Shown here: in pieces, positions 1 to 7,470 of the stretch
Position numbering within the stretch: the stretch's first letter is position 1
Layout of the letters: each line of letters starts with the position of its first letter
From: Microcaldota archaeon
GTDB taxonomy: Archaea > Micrarchaeota > Micrarchaeia > Micrarchaeales > Micrarchaeaceae
Assembly: GCA_021785805.1 (NCBI GenBank)
Contig: JAJYEJ010000012.1
Location: 1 to 16,183, forward strand
Direction of reading: 5' to 3'
Length of the DNA stretch: 16,183 nt
Notes under the pieces: generated by a model
The model's database searches: none
The model's input: the letters and a program-made list of their open reading frames with translations, nothing else
Told to the model about the DNA's origin: nothing
Program-made: the position numbers and the translations under genes

Positions 1-803
1 GTATAGTTCAACCATACGTAATATTTGAAAGACACGCATGTCGTTACATTGACATTGATCGGCGGCGCCTGGAAGCTGCTGTTCCCTGACGCAAGGACGA
101 CACCGCTTCCGACAAGTTTGTCACACGGTATGCCTATTACGCTTCCTTTGCCTACAAGCCTGTACGTGATGCTCTTTGTCGAGCCGAATGGATTGCTGTA
201 GTTGAATAGCGGATTAGTATTGGAAGCAGGATTTTTGAAGCAGGTATACCGGTTCATTGATGGCTTTGTCGAGTTTATAGGTTCGGAGCAGCCATACACG
301 ATTCCATTTGCAGCTTCTACCACTATCGCTGATACGGTACTATTGATCATTTGCCTATAGTTAGGGTTGGTTACGACCAACTTTTGGGATACCAGCATGT
401 CATTCCTTGCAGTGTTATTTTTCCTCAAGTAATCCTCGGTAAAATTGCCGTTTATGTTAGTCTGTGTGCTGCTAAAGACAGTATGCTGAGTGATGGTCCC
501 ATAGTACGAAACGTTCGTCGGCCCCGCATTCTTAATATACGGAGCTATCGTATTGGCTAATTGCGCCCCGGTTAGGGTCGGATTGGATGAGAACGCCTGC
601 GCTATGGCATCAGTGCTGCTTCCGCTGCCGGCATTGGTTCCACTGCCGCTCCCATTGTTGCCATTGTTGCCGTTGACATTTTGGTTACTAGATTTACCTT
701 GTGATAACAGTAGCAGCACCGCAACTGCTACTATGATTATCACTATAGCTATTCCTCCTAACATCAGCAGGTTATTGCTCTTCATCGTACTTGATCCGGA
801 CAT
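1..803 (-). CDS. membrane-anchored extracytoplasmic protein, C-terminus beyond window edge
   Basis: Seen: the minus-strand frame is open from an ATG at 803 to the window edge, giving 267 codons with no stop, so the gene is 3'-truncated by the window. An in-frame ATG at 785 is the alternative start. From 785 the protein begins MKSNNLLMLGGIAIVIIIVA, a short basic start then a single hydrophobic segment of about 23 residues. A low-complexity Asn/Gly/Ser linker follows (roughly residues 40-65 from the 803 start), then a polar domain with four visible cysteines and about eight N-x-S/T sequons (NVS, NFT, NNT, NST twice, NYS, NSS, NVT). Inference: an N-terminally anchored protein whose glycosylated domain faces outside the cell. 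I do not recognise a family. The promoter spacing favours 803 as a leaderless start. It faces the LUD gene divergently, with 40 nt between starts. Confidence 0.72.
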   Translation of the reverse strand, partial: MSGSSTMKSNNLLMLGGIAIVIIIVAVAVLLLLSQGKSSNQNVNGNNGNNGSGSGTNAGSGSSTDAIAQAFSSNPTLTGAQLANTIAPYIKNAGPTNVSYYGTITQHTVFSSTQTNINGNFTEDYLRKNNTARNDMLVSQKLVVTNPNYRQMINSTVSAIVVEAANGIVYGCSEPINSTKPSMNRYTCFKNPASNTNPLFNYSNPFGSTKSITYRLVGKGSVIGIPCDKLVGSGVVLASGNSSFQAPPINVNVTTCVSFKYYVWLNY

Positions 804-812
804 CCCATCACA

Positions 813-822
813 TTAAAAATAT
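813..822 (+). promoter_or_regulatory. TATA-like box for the LUD gene
   Basis: TTAAAAATAT is centred about 27 nt upstream of the GTG at 844. This is the spacing seen before other first genes in this window and is consistent with a leaderless start at 844. Confidence 0.4.
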
Positions 823-828
823 CTCGCC

Positions 829-839
829 TAAAAGTTTAA
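829..839 (-). promoter_or_regulatory. TATA-like box for the truncated membrane protein gene
   Basis: On the minus strand this reads TTAAACTTTTA and is centred about 31 nt before the ATG at 803. That would give an almost leaderless transcript. The match is weak, and the site overlaps the region used by the divergent LUD gene. Confidence 0.33.
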
Positions 840-843
840 TTAG

Positions 844-1476
844 GTGCGCCTTCATTACTGTTCTAGTGAGTTCATGTGGGATAAGTTAGCGGATGATCCT
901 ACTGTCGATAAGACAATTGCTGCCCTGCGCAATAACGGGTTTGACGTCATCCTGGTAGATAGCGGGGAGGATGCAAAAAAGAGAGTATTGGGGCTTATTC
1001 CTGAAGGAACAGAGGTGTTCGCAGTAACTTCCACAACAACAGCCACGATAGGCCTTAGCAATGAGATTGATACCTCTGGGAGGTATGCCTCTGTGAGGGA
1101 GAAGCTTAAGTCTATGGACAGGTCCAAGCAGGGAAAGGAGATGAATGCGATAGGCTCCGCACCGAGTTGGGTCGTCGGAAGCGTCCATGCGATTACCGAG
1201 GATGGAGACCTTATGATTGCGTCAGCAACAGGCAGCCAACTGTCCCCTTACGCCTATGGGGCTGAGCACGTCATACTGGTTGTCGGGACCCATAAAATAG
1301 TAAAGGATATTAATGACGGATTCAGGCGCATCTACGAACGTTCGTTCGTCCTTGAAAATGAAAGAGCGAAGAAGGCTTACGGTGTAGGCAGTTCCGTGAA
1401 TAAGATACTGATACTGAAGAAGGAACGCAAGGGTAGGATAACCATCGTGTTGGTGAAGGAAGTACTTGGTTTCTGA
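844..1476 (+). CDS. LUD-domain protein (LutC/YkgG-like)
   Basis: 210 aa from GTG 844. The in-frame ATG at 874 would give 200 aa and also suits the family, so the start is open; a TATA-like box 27 nt before 844 favours the longer form. The sequence carries the LUD (former DUF162, LutB/LutC) fold. There is an N-terminal helix-rich part ending in NNGFDVILVDSGEDA. The family's TSTTTATIGL-type glycine/threonine segment comes after it, and near residues 120-150 a segment around ASATGSQLSPYAYGAEHVIL, VVGTHKIV. Family knowledge: LutC-type proteins belong to lactate-oxidation systems, but stand-alone archaeal homologues have no settled reaction. No LutA or LutB partner is present here, so a lactate role is not supported. 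It stands alone, converging on the minus-strand gene that ends 6 nt further on. Confidence 0.85.
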   Translation: MRLHYCSSEFMWDKLADDPTVDKTIAALRNNGFDVILVDSGEDAKKRVLGLIPEGTEVFAVTSTTTATIGLSNEIDTSGRYASVREKLKSMDRSKQGKEMNAIGSAPSWVVGSVHAITEDGDLMIASATGSQLSPYAYGAEHVILVVGTHKIVKDINDGFRRIYERSFVLENERAKKAYGVGSSVNKILILKKERKGRITIVLVKEVLGF

Positions 1477-1481
1477 TAGAT

Positions 1482-1895
1482 TCATTTGGTCGCATTTTCC
1501 ATCTCTAAGCTGATGAACTGGCAGCCATACGTATTATAGGGCCCGTTAACAGTTATATGGATGTTGTATTTCTGCTTTGGCAGGTAGTATGTCCCAACAT
1601 ACGTGGCACACGCATTTGTGGAGGTTACGTTGACATATGTTTTGCTATCGTTAGCCCCAGTTATTACCAGTGCTCCGGAAGACGCATCGCCTACGCCGAA
1701 GCTTACGTTAAGGTTCCCCCCTCCCCAGCTACAGCTGCTGTCCGCGAACCCATACGTCGTATTTGAGAAAACTATGCTGCCTCTGCCACAGCTCAGGTTC
1801 GGAAGATAGAACGCAAACAGGTATACAGCCCCGAGAAGTAACGCTACCCCTATCACCAATCCGATTAGGTTTACGCCTTGCGCCCTCTCGTACAT
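1482..1895 (-). CDS. small membrane-anchored extracytoplasmic protein
   Basis: 137 aa from ATG 1895. After a short start (MYERAQG) there is one hydrophobic segment of about 22 residues (VNLIGLVIGVALLLGAVYLF), then an all-polar domain of about 105 residues. That domain has four cysteines (LSCG, SSCS, NACA, YGCQ) and five N-x-S/T sequons (NTT, NVS, NDS, NVT, NAT). Inference: a type II-anchored or pilin-like surface protein with up to two disulphides and N-glycans. The class III (pilin) signal option is only suggested by the G before the hydrophobic stretch, because the usual Glu five residues later is absent. No family recognised. A TATA-like box about 26 nt upstream makes it a leaderless, single-gene transcript. 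Its layout resembles the truncated gene at 1-803. Confidence 0.75.
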   Translation of the reverse strand: MYERAQGVNLIGLVIGVALLLGAVYLFAFYLPNLSCGRGSIVFSNTTYGFADSSCSWGGGNLNVSFGVGDASSGALVITGANDSKTYVNVTSTNACATYVGTYYLPKQKYNIHITVNGPYNTYGCQFISLEMENATK

Positions 1896-1916
1896 CGCTT
1901 TAATCTATAGGATAAC

Positions 1917-1924
1917 CTATTTAT
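1917..1924 (-). promoter_or_regulatory. TATA-like box for the 1482-1895 gene
   Basis: Minus-strand ATAAATAG is centred about 26 nt before the ATG at 1895. A short inverted repeat, ATAGG (1907-1911) with CCTAT (1916-1920), lies between the box and the start and partly overlaps it. It could be an operator but is short enough to arise by chance. Confidence 0.45.
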
Positions 1925-1952
1925 GAATTTTGATTTCGTTTAACACAACGTG

Positions 1953-1960
1953 TATAAAGA
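1953..1960 (+). promoter_or_regulatory. TATA box of the beta-oxidation operon
   Basis: TATAAAGA is centred about 25 nt upstream of the ATG at 1981. With archaeal TATA-to-start-site spacing, transcription would begin at or within a few nucleotides of the ATG, giving a leaderless mRNA. There is no Shine-Dalgarno sequence before 1981, which agrees. Confidence 0.6.
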
Positions 1961-1980
1961 TTCTATATCATTAGTAAGAC

Positions 1981-3204
1981 ATGGATAAGCTGTTCATGGA
2001 GTCGATTGATGCGGTAAGCGCCTATCATACTTTCTCAAGGGAAGAGTCCAAGCTGCTTTCTGTGGTCGATAAGGCTGCTGACGACTTCGCCATAGGTGAG
2101 TTCGAACATTACATTAATAAGGAGACCAACCCCGATATGCAAAAAGTCGTGAAAAAGAACAACCTATTCGGCATCCCGGTCAGTAAGGAGCATGGAGGGT
2201 TAGGCATGGACATGCTTATGGCGGTCCTGACCAACCAGAGATTCGGGCATGTTAGCCTTGGATTCCCGACCTTCTTCGATGTGAACGTATTCATTGCCGA
2301 ACTGACCCTGCAGAGGTGGGGCACAGCCCGCCAGAAGATGAGATATCTGAGGAGTATGGTGAAAGGCGAGAGGATCTTCTCGTTCGCGCTTACTGAACCA
2401 GAGGCTGGGAGCGACCCTTCCATGATGAAGACTGAGTATGAGAAAAGGGATGGCAGATTCGTCCTGAACGGCACTAAGTACCTGATTACCAATGGCTCCA
2501 TCGCGGACAACATGATAGTGTTTGCCAAATCAAAGTCCAACCCCAAAGATATCACAGCCTTTATCATAGACACAAATGACAAGGGTTTTGGCGTCGGCAT
2601 GAAGCTGAAGGAGAAATTGGGGCTCTTCACCTCAGATACCGCTATGCCAGTATTCAAGAACTTGGAGGTGTCTCCGGATGACGTGCTCGGGACTGAGGGT
2701 AAAGGCCTACATGTGGCTTATTCTGCGCTGATGAGCGGCAGGATGGGCATAGCTTCCGGTTGCCTGGGGGTTATCGAAGGCTCCTTGAAAGCTGTTACCG
2801 CACGTGCAAAAGAGAGGGTACAGCATGGGAAGCCGATAGGGAAGCACCAGCTCATACAGAGGCATATAGCGGAGATCAGGCAGAATCTAGAGATGGCAAG
2901 ATGGCCGACGTATTTCGCCGCTATGCGTGCGAAAGAATACGATGGCGAACCGAACAATCCCTCCTTGCGCAGCGAGATGGATCTCAGGACATCGCTAGCG
3001 AAGAAGATCGCTTCGAGGCTGGCCTTTGAGTCGGCCGACAGGGCGGTGCAGGTGTTCGGGGGATTCGGTTACTCCCTGTTATCGCCGGTCGGTGCGCTCT
3101 TCCTTGACAGCAGGGTGGCGAGGATCTACGAGGGAACAGATGAGATACAGGAGTTGAAGATCGCGTCAAAGGTGTTGGGGGAAGGGTTTGAGGCGTTTAG
3201 TTGA
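1981..3204 (+). CDS. acyl-CoA dehydrogenase (paralogue 1)
   Basis: 407 aa, normal family length. It catalyses FAD-dependent alpha,beta-dehydrogenation of acyl-CoA to trans-2-enoyl-CoA, the first step of beta-oxidation, in the cytoplasm. Seen: an N-terminal helical domain (about 15-125), the flavin/substrate signature FALTEPEAGSD (135-145), a middle beta domain, and a C-terminal helical domain with QVFGGFGY. The RIYEGTDEIQ motif near the end puts the catalytic-base Glu at 384, the position used by medium/short-chain enzymes. Chain length cannot be read from sequence alone. It opens the operon from a leaderless start, and the CoxG-like gene begins 4 nt after its stop. It is strongly similar to the gene at 3701, including 100 nt of exact DNA identity. 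Electrons would normally pass to ETF, which is not in this window. Confidence 0.95.
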   Translation: MDKLFMESIDAVSAYHTFSREESKLLSVVDKAADDFAIGEFEHYINKETNPDMQKVVKKNNLFGIPVSKEHGGLGMDMLMAVLTNQRFGHVSLGFPTFFDVNVFIAELTLQRWGTARQKMRYLRSMVKGERIFSFALTEPEAGSDPSMMKTEYEKRDGRFVLNGTKYLITNGSIADNMIVFAKSKSNPKDITAFIIDTNDKGFGVGMKLKEKLGLFTSDTAMPVFKNLEVSPDDVLGTEGKGLHVAYSALMSGRMGIASGCLGVIEGSLKAVTARAKERVQHGKPIGKHQLIQRHIAEIRQNLEMARWPTYFAAMRAKEYDGEPNNPSLRSEMDLRTSLAKKIASRLAFESADRAVQVFGGFGYSLLSPVGALFLDSRVARIYEGTDEIQELKIASKVLGEGFEAFS

Positions 3205-3208
3205 TCGT

Positions 3209-3664
3209 ATGGAGATAGATGATTCCGGTAAAATCGCTTTGGCTGCGGCTCCATCTGCAGCAATGGCATTCATAACGGATGTCGACTCGGTGATAGCATG
3301 CATACCTGAGGTTGTGGCATCAAGGAGAATAGATGACAGGAACTTCAATCTTACCGTCAAGGTGGGGCTCAGCCTGATATCGGGAGACTTCGATATGAAG
3401 TGCACCGTAGCGGATAAGGGAAAGAACTATGCCGTATACAAGATAAGCGGGGGAGGGATGGGGAGCACAGTCAACATCTTACTGTCCCTTTCCGTCAAGG
3501 CAAGAGGAAAGTCGAAGTCGGAGCTTGAATGGAGGTATGAGAGCAGCTTTGGAGGGATTGTGAGCGGCGTAGGTGATAGTATAATAAGGAAGGTTACTGA
3601 AGATTATATAGGAAGGATAGTCAAGAACCTGAAGAAGGCGTTGGAGAAGAAAAAACAAAAATAA
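3209..3664 (+). CDS. CoxG-like SRPBCC-fold protein
   Basis: 151 aa from ATG 3209. An in-frame TTG at 3188 would add 7 residues inside the preceding gene and is not needed. The start MEIDDSGKIALAAAPSAAMA followed by FITDVDSVIACIPEV matches the opening of carbon-monoxide-dehydrogenase subunit G proteins (SRPBCC/START-like hydrophobic-pocket fold). The C-terminus forms the expected long helix and ends in a lysine-rich tail (KALEKKKQK). Family knowledge: CoxG assists molybdenum CO dehydrogenase, with membrane recruitment and quinone handling proposed. No coxSML genes are here. Lying between two acyl-CoA dehydrogenases, it more likely serves them, for instance as a carrier of a hydrophobic ligand or a membrane link; that is inference. 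Four nt separate it from the preceding stop. Confidence 0.8.
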   Translation: MEIDDSGKIALAAAPSAAMAFITDVDSVIACIPEVVASRRIDDRNFNLTVKVGLSLISGDFDMKCTVADKGKNYAVYKISGGGMGSTVNILLSLSVKARGKSKSELEWRYESSFGGIVSGVGDSIIRKVTEDYIGRIVKNLKKALEKKKQK

Positions 3665-3700
3665 TCAATTAGGAATTTTGTATTTGTATCTGGTGTGTGG

Positions 3701-4921
3701 ATGGAAAGCCTATTTGCCCAGTCCGTTGAAGACCTTAACGGTATGCGCCATTTCACCAGATCCGAACTCGCAATCCTCAGGTCGGTCGATAAAGCCGCTG
3801 AAGAGATGGCAGTAGGGGAGTTTGAGCATTATATCAGGCATGAGGTAAACCTTGATGCCATAGATATAGCGAAGAGACATGGCCTGCTCGGTATACCGAT
3901 AAAGAAAGAATACGGAGGGGCAGGAGCGAGCCAGCTGGTAACTGCGCTTTCGAAGGAAAGGCTCGGCCAGCTAGGGCTAGGGTTATCAAGCTTCTTTAAT
4001 GTGCAGGTATTTTTAGGGGGGATGAGCCTACAGCATTGGGGTGACAACAGACAGAAGAGCAAGTACCTAAAGCCTGCAGCACAGGGAAAACTTATCCTTG
4101 CATTTGGGCTTACCGAACCGGAGGCCGGGAGCGACCCGGACTCGATGAGATCGACTTATGAGAAGAAAGGAGACCGATTCATACTGAATGGCACGAAGTA
4201 CCTAATCACCAACGGGTCGTTGGCTGACCGCGTAATCGTGTTTGCAAAGTCAAAAGCGAACCGATCGGAGACCAGCGCATTTATCGTAGACACTAAGAGC
4301 ACTGGGTTCAATGCGATACGGCTAAAGGAGAAGATCGGTCTTTTGACCTCGGATACTGCGATGCTGGAGTTGAAAGGAGTCGAGGTCGAGGATACTGATG
4401 TGCTTGGAGGGATCGGCAACGGGATGAAGGTTGCGCTTTCCGGATTGATGAACGGCAGACTCGGGGTCGCATCAGGTTGCATAGGAATCATCGAAGGCTG
4501 CCTCAATGCCGTAGTGACAAGGTCCAAGGAAAGGATACAGCATGGGAAGCCGATAGGGAAGCACCAGCTCATACAGAGGCATATAGCGGAGATCAGGCAG
4601 AATCTAGAGATGGCAAGATGGCCGACGTATTTCGCTGCAATAACAAAAGATGAATACGAGAAGGATATCACGGATAAAAGGAGGATAAGAGAAGCCGACA
4701 ACAGGATATCTATCGCGAAGAAGATCGCCTCTAGGCTGGCGTTCGAATCGGCGGACAGGGCGGTGCAGATATTTGGAGGATTCGGGTACTCCCTGTTGTC
4801 CCCGGTCGGGGCGCTCTTCCTTGACAGCAGGGTGACGAGGATTTACGAGGGAACAGATGAGATACAGGAGTTGAAGATCGCGTCCTATGCGCTTGGAGAG
4901 GGGTTCGAGGCATTCAGGTAG
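3701..4921 (+). CDS. acyl-CoA dehydrogenase (paralogue 2)
   Basis: 406 aa from ATG 3701. A GTG at 3695 is also in frame, but GGTG (3692-3695) lies five nt before the ATG as a Shine-Dalgarno, and from 3701 the N-terminus aligns with paralogue 1 without offset. Same reaction as paralogue 1: FAD-dependent oxidation of acyl-CoA. It has FGLTEPEAGSD, QIFGGFGY and RIYEGTDEIQ with catalytic Glu 383. Both paralogues keep all core motifs, so they probably divide substrates by chain length or branching rather than one being dead. Divergence is concentrated in the N-terminal two thirds and in the stretch around 4640-4710. The regions 4536-4635 and 4844-4884 are identical in DNA to paralogue 1. A 36-nt gap follows the CoxG-like gene, and the next gene starts directly after its stop. 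Confidence 0.95.
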   Translation: MESLFAQSVEDLNGMRHFTRSELAILRSVDKAAEEMAVGEFEHYIRHEVNLDAIDIAKRHGLLGIPIKKEYGGAGASQLVTALSKERLGQLGLGLSSFFNVQVFLGGMSLQHWGDNRQKSKYLKPAAQGKLILAFGLTEPEAGSDPDSMRSTYEKKGDRFILNGTKYLITNGSLADRVIVFAKSKANRSETSAFIVDTKSTGFNAIRLKEKIGLLTSDTAMLELKGVEVEDTDVLGGIGNGMKVALSGLMNGRLGVASGCIGIIEGCLNAVVTRSKERIQHGKPIGKHQLIQRHIAEIRQNLEMARWPTYFAAITKDEYEKDITDKRRIREADNRISIAKKIASRLAFESADRAVQIFGGFGYSLLSPVGALFLDSRVTRIYEGTDEIQELKIASYALGEGFEAFR

Positions 4922-5443
4922 ATGATTATGGCGCTCGTGAGCTTTGGAGGGAAAATGCCAAGAATAGGAAAGAGGGCATATGTGGCGGAGAACGCCACCC
5001 TCATAGGCGATGTCAGCCTTGGCGAGGATTCAAGCGTATGGTATGGAGCCGTCCTGAGGGGAGATATGCATTATATCAAGATCGGCAAGAACTGCAGCGT
5101 ACAGGACAACTCAGTCATGCACGGAACCGCAGACCGTTTCCCTACTGTAGTCGGAGACAATGTATCCATAGGCCACAATGCGATAGTGCACGGATGCACG
5201 ATAGGCAACAATTGCATAATAGGTATGGGTGCGATAATCCTGGAAGGTGCAGAGATAGGGGATTGGTGCATCATAGGGGCTGGAGCCGTAGTGCCGGAAG
5301 GAATGGTGATAGGCAGCAACAGCGTAGTGTTCGGGATGCCTGCTAAGGTTGCAAAAAAGGTGACAGCTGAGCACAGATCCAGGATAACCAGGAACTGGAA
5401 AGCCTACGTAAGGCTGAAGGACAGGTATTTGAAACTGCGTTGA
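4922..5443 (+). CDS. gamma-carbonic-anhydrase family protein (left-handed beta-helix)
   Basis: 173 aa from ATG 4922, which directly follows the previous stop; ATG 4928 is an alternative. The sequence is a series of hexapeptide repeats (IGD.., VGDN.., IGNN.., IGSN..) forming a left-handed beta-helix, with a C-terminal helix. Three metal-ligand histidines are visible: H67 (VMHGT), H85 (IGHN) and H90 (IVHG), the last two five apart as in Cam-type enzymes. It lacks the acidic loop of Cam, so it belongs with the short CamH/YrdA/PaaY/CaiE group. Family knowledge: some members hydrate CO2, whereas PaaY hydrolyses CoA thioesters in the phenylacetate pathway. Its place inside a beta-oxidation operon makes a thioesterase or CoA-salvage role plausible; that is inference. 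Confidence 0.9.
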   Translation: MIMALVSFGGKMPRIGKRAYVAENATLIGDVSLGEDSSVWYGAVLRGDMHYIKIGKNCSVQDNSVMHGTADRFPTVVGDNVSIGHNAIVHGCTIGNNCIIGMGAIILEGAEIGDWCIIGAGAVVPEGMVIGSNSVVFGMPAKVAKKVTAEHRSRITRNWKAYVRLKDRYLKLR

Positions 5444-5460
5444 GATTCGAATGTGATTTG

Positions 5461-6234
5461 ATGGTTGGTAGTTATCCGAACCTGATAGTGGACTCAAAGG
5501 GGAAGGTAGCGATAGTGAGGATTAACAGGCCAGAGAAGCTCAACGCCTTGGATGATGCATTGATGAAGAACCTTGGCCGTGCGTTCTCCGGCATTGCTGG
5601 CGATAAGAGGTATAAGGCGATAGTGGTAAGCGGAGATGGCGGCAAGGCTTTCTGCGCTGGAGCCGACATAGAGCACCTTTCTGGGCTAAAGAGCAGAAAG
5701 GATATCCGGGAGTTCGTAGACCTTACGCATTCGCTTATGGACAGGATAGCTGGTATAGGTAAGCCGGTGATAGCCGCAATAGATGGCTACTGCCTTGGCG
5801 GCGGATTCGAACTCGCGCTCGCATGTGACATCAGAATCGCCACATCGAAATCGATGTTCGGGCTGCCGGAGGTCAAGCTCGGCATTATCCCCGGAGGGGG
5901 TGGGACCCAACGTCTTCCGCTCCTTGCTGGGCCGTCAAAGGCGAAGGAGCTGATATTCACCGGGAGAATCATAGGCGCAAAGGAGGCGCTCTCGATCCGT
6001 CTGGTCGATAGGGTAGTCAGCAATGGGGCGCTCGGTGAAGCTGTCTCCCTGGCTGACGAGATATGCAGGAACAGCGGGAACTCTGTCCGATTGGCAAAAG
6101 CGGCAATCAATGCCGGCTTAACAGGGCAGGATTTCACAGCGGAGGCGGATGCATTTATCTCCGCAGTGCTGAACAGGGATAGCAGGGAGGGGTTGAGGGC
6201 ATTCCTGGAGCGTAGGAGACCAGAGTTCGATTAG
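5461..6234 (+). CDS. enoyl-CoA hydratase (crotonase family)
   Basis: 257 aa from ATG 5461, the usual family length. A TTG at 5440 overlaps the previous stop and adds only 7 residues; GTGAT just before 5461 can act as a Shine-Dalgarno. It hydrates trans-2-enoyl-CoA to 3-hydroxyacyl-CoA. Seen: the oxyanion-hole segments AFCAGADI (64-71) and GYCLGGGFELA. Both acid/base glutamates of true hydratases are present, E117 in GGGFELA and E137 in FGLPEVKLG, followed by IIPGGGGTQRL. Because both are kept, hydratase is favoured over isomerase or other crotonase chemistry. It is the second step of the spiral, 17 nt after the carbonic-anhydrase-like gene and 8 nt before the thiolase. Confidence 0.94.
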   Translation: MVGSYPNLIVDSKGKVAIVRINRPEKLNALDDALMKNLGRAFSGIAGDKRYKAIVVSGDGGKAFCAGADIEHLSGLKSRKDIREFVDLTHSLMDRIAGIGKPVIAAIDGYCLGGGFELALACDIRIATSKSMFGLPEVKLGIIPGGGGTQRLPLLAGPSKAKELIFTGRIIGAKEALSIRLVDRVVSNGALGEAVSLADEICRNSGNSVRLAKAAINAGLTGQDFTAEADAFISAVLNRDSREGLRAFLERRRPEFD

Positions 6235-6242
6235 GTGATTGG

Positions 6243-7469
6243 ATGCCAGAAGCGTATATCGTGGATGCGGTAAGGAGCCCCATAGGCAAGTTTCTCGGCG
6301 CCTTCGCAGGTGTCAGTGCGACCGATCTGGGAGCGTATACGCTGAAGGGCATGCTTAAGAGGACCAACATCGACGGCAGCAAGGTTGAAGAGGTCATAGT
6401 CGGTAACGTGATATCAGCTGGCTTGGGGCAGAATCCAGCTAAGCAGGTAGTTATGCGTTCCGGATTGCCAGCTACGACCCCTGCCTATTCCGTCAACAAA
6501 GTATGCGCGTCTGGATTGAAGGCGGTAGGGCTGGCTTCCGAGTCGATAAATGCAGGGAATGCGGATATCGTGATAGCCGGTGGCATAGAGAGCATGAGCA
6601 ACGCACCCTTCACCTTGAAAGGCATACGCGGCTATCAGAAGCTGGGCGACATATCGCTCCAGGACCTTATAGGCAAGATGAGAGAGGCGATGGCTTCCCC
6701 TGCGGACCTCACACTGGTCGATGAGATGGTAAACGGCGGATTATTCGACTGTTACAACGACCTCCATATGGGTGCGCTCGCAGAGCGGCTAGCCGGGGAA
6801 TATTCCGTAACTAGGGAGGAGCAGGACGCCTTTGCGCTGGAGAGCCACAGGAGAGCAGCAGAGGCAACGGACAAGGGCAGGTTCAAAAACGAGATAATCC
6901 CGGTAAGGTTGACCGAGGAGAGGACTATCTCGGTTGACGAAGGGATAAGAAGGGACAGCAGCATGGAGAAGCTTTCAGGGCTTAAGCCGGCATTCCAGAG
7001 CAACGGCACGGTCACAGCCGGCAACTCATCACAGCTCAGCGATGGGGCTTCGTTCCTGGCCATAATGTCGGAAAAACGGATCGAGGAATATGGCTTAAAG
7101 CCGTTGGCAAGGATAGAGGCTTATGCGGCATCCGGGATAGACCCCGCGCTCTATGGGATGGCGCCAGTGGAAGCGGTGAGGAGGGTGCTCTCCAAGACGA
7201 ACCTGGAACTTAGCGATGTCGATTTGATAGAGCTCAATGAGGCGTTCTGCGTGCAGACGCTCGCAGTAGTCAAGGCGCTCGGCATGGATACCGAGAAGCT
7301 CAATGTCAATGGCGGGGCGACAGCGCTAGGCCACCCGATAGGAGCGACCGGGGCGCGCATAACGACCACACTTGTCCACGCGCTTCGTGACAGGAAGAAA
7401 AACATAGGCCTTGCAACCCTGTGCCACGGAGGCGGTGGAGCTGCAGCGATGATCGTTAGAAGGGTGTGA
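6243..7469 (+). CDS. thiolase (acetyl-CoA C-acyltransferase)
   Basis: 408 aa, slightly longer than the usual 390 or so. It cleaves 3-ketoacyl-CoA with CoA to give acetyl-CoA and a shortened acyl-CoA, or runs in reverse as acetoacetyl-CoA synthesis. The full catalytic set is present: nucleophile C88 in NKVCASG, H364 in GGATALGHPIGATGAR and C394 in LCHGGGGAA. NEAFCVQ, the family's NEAFA motif, is also present. A clean Shine-Dalgarno, GGTGAT (6234-6239), sits three nt before the start and overlaps the preceding stop codon, suggesting translational coupling. The N-terminus (MPEAYIVDAVRSPIGKF) matches bacterial-type beta-oxidation/acetyl-CoA acetyltransferases rather than the archaeal SCP-x-like thiolases that pair with DUF35 proteins. 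This supports a catabolic role. Confidence 0.95.
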   Translation: MPEAYIVDAVRSPIGKFLGAFAGVSATDLGAYTLKGMLKRTNIDGSKVEEVIVGNVISAGLGQNPAKQVVMRSGLPATTPAYSVNKVCASGLKAVGLASESINAGNADIVIAGGIESMSNAPFTLKGIRGYQKLGDISLQDLIGKMREAMASPADLTLVDEMVNGGLFDCYNDLHMGALAERLAGEYSVTREEQDAFALESHRRAAEATDKGRFKNEIIPVRLTEERTISVDEGIRRDSSMEKLSGLKPAFQSNGTVTAGNSSQLSDGASFLAIMSEKRIEEYGLKPLARIEAYAASGIDPALYGMAPVEAVRRVLSKTNLELSDVDLIELNEAFCVQTLAVVKALGMDTEKLNVNGGATALGHPIGATGARITTTLVHALRDRKKNIGLATLCHGGGGAAAMIVRRV

Positions 7470-7470
7470 T

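Noticed and set aside
351..816. Two plus-strand open frames (351-560 and 553-816)
   Set aside because: They lie antisense to the continuous minus-strand frame from 803 to the window edge, which has a signal-anchor, linker and sequons. The plus frames show proline/leucine repeats that simply mirror its Gly/Ser/Asn linker.
2109..2657. 182-codon minus-strand open frame (and a similar one at 4156-4701)
   Set aside because: Both are antisense shadows at corresponding places in the two acyl-CoA dehydrogenase genes. Their resemblance to each other follows from the paralogy of the sense genes.
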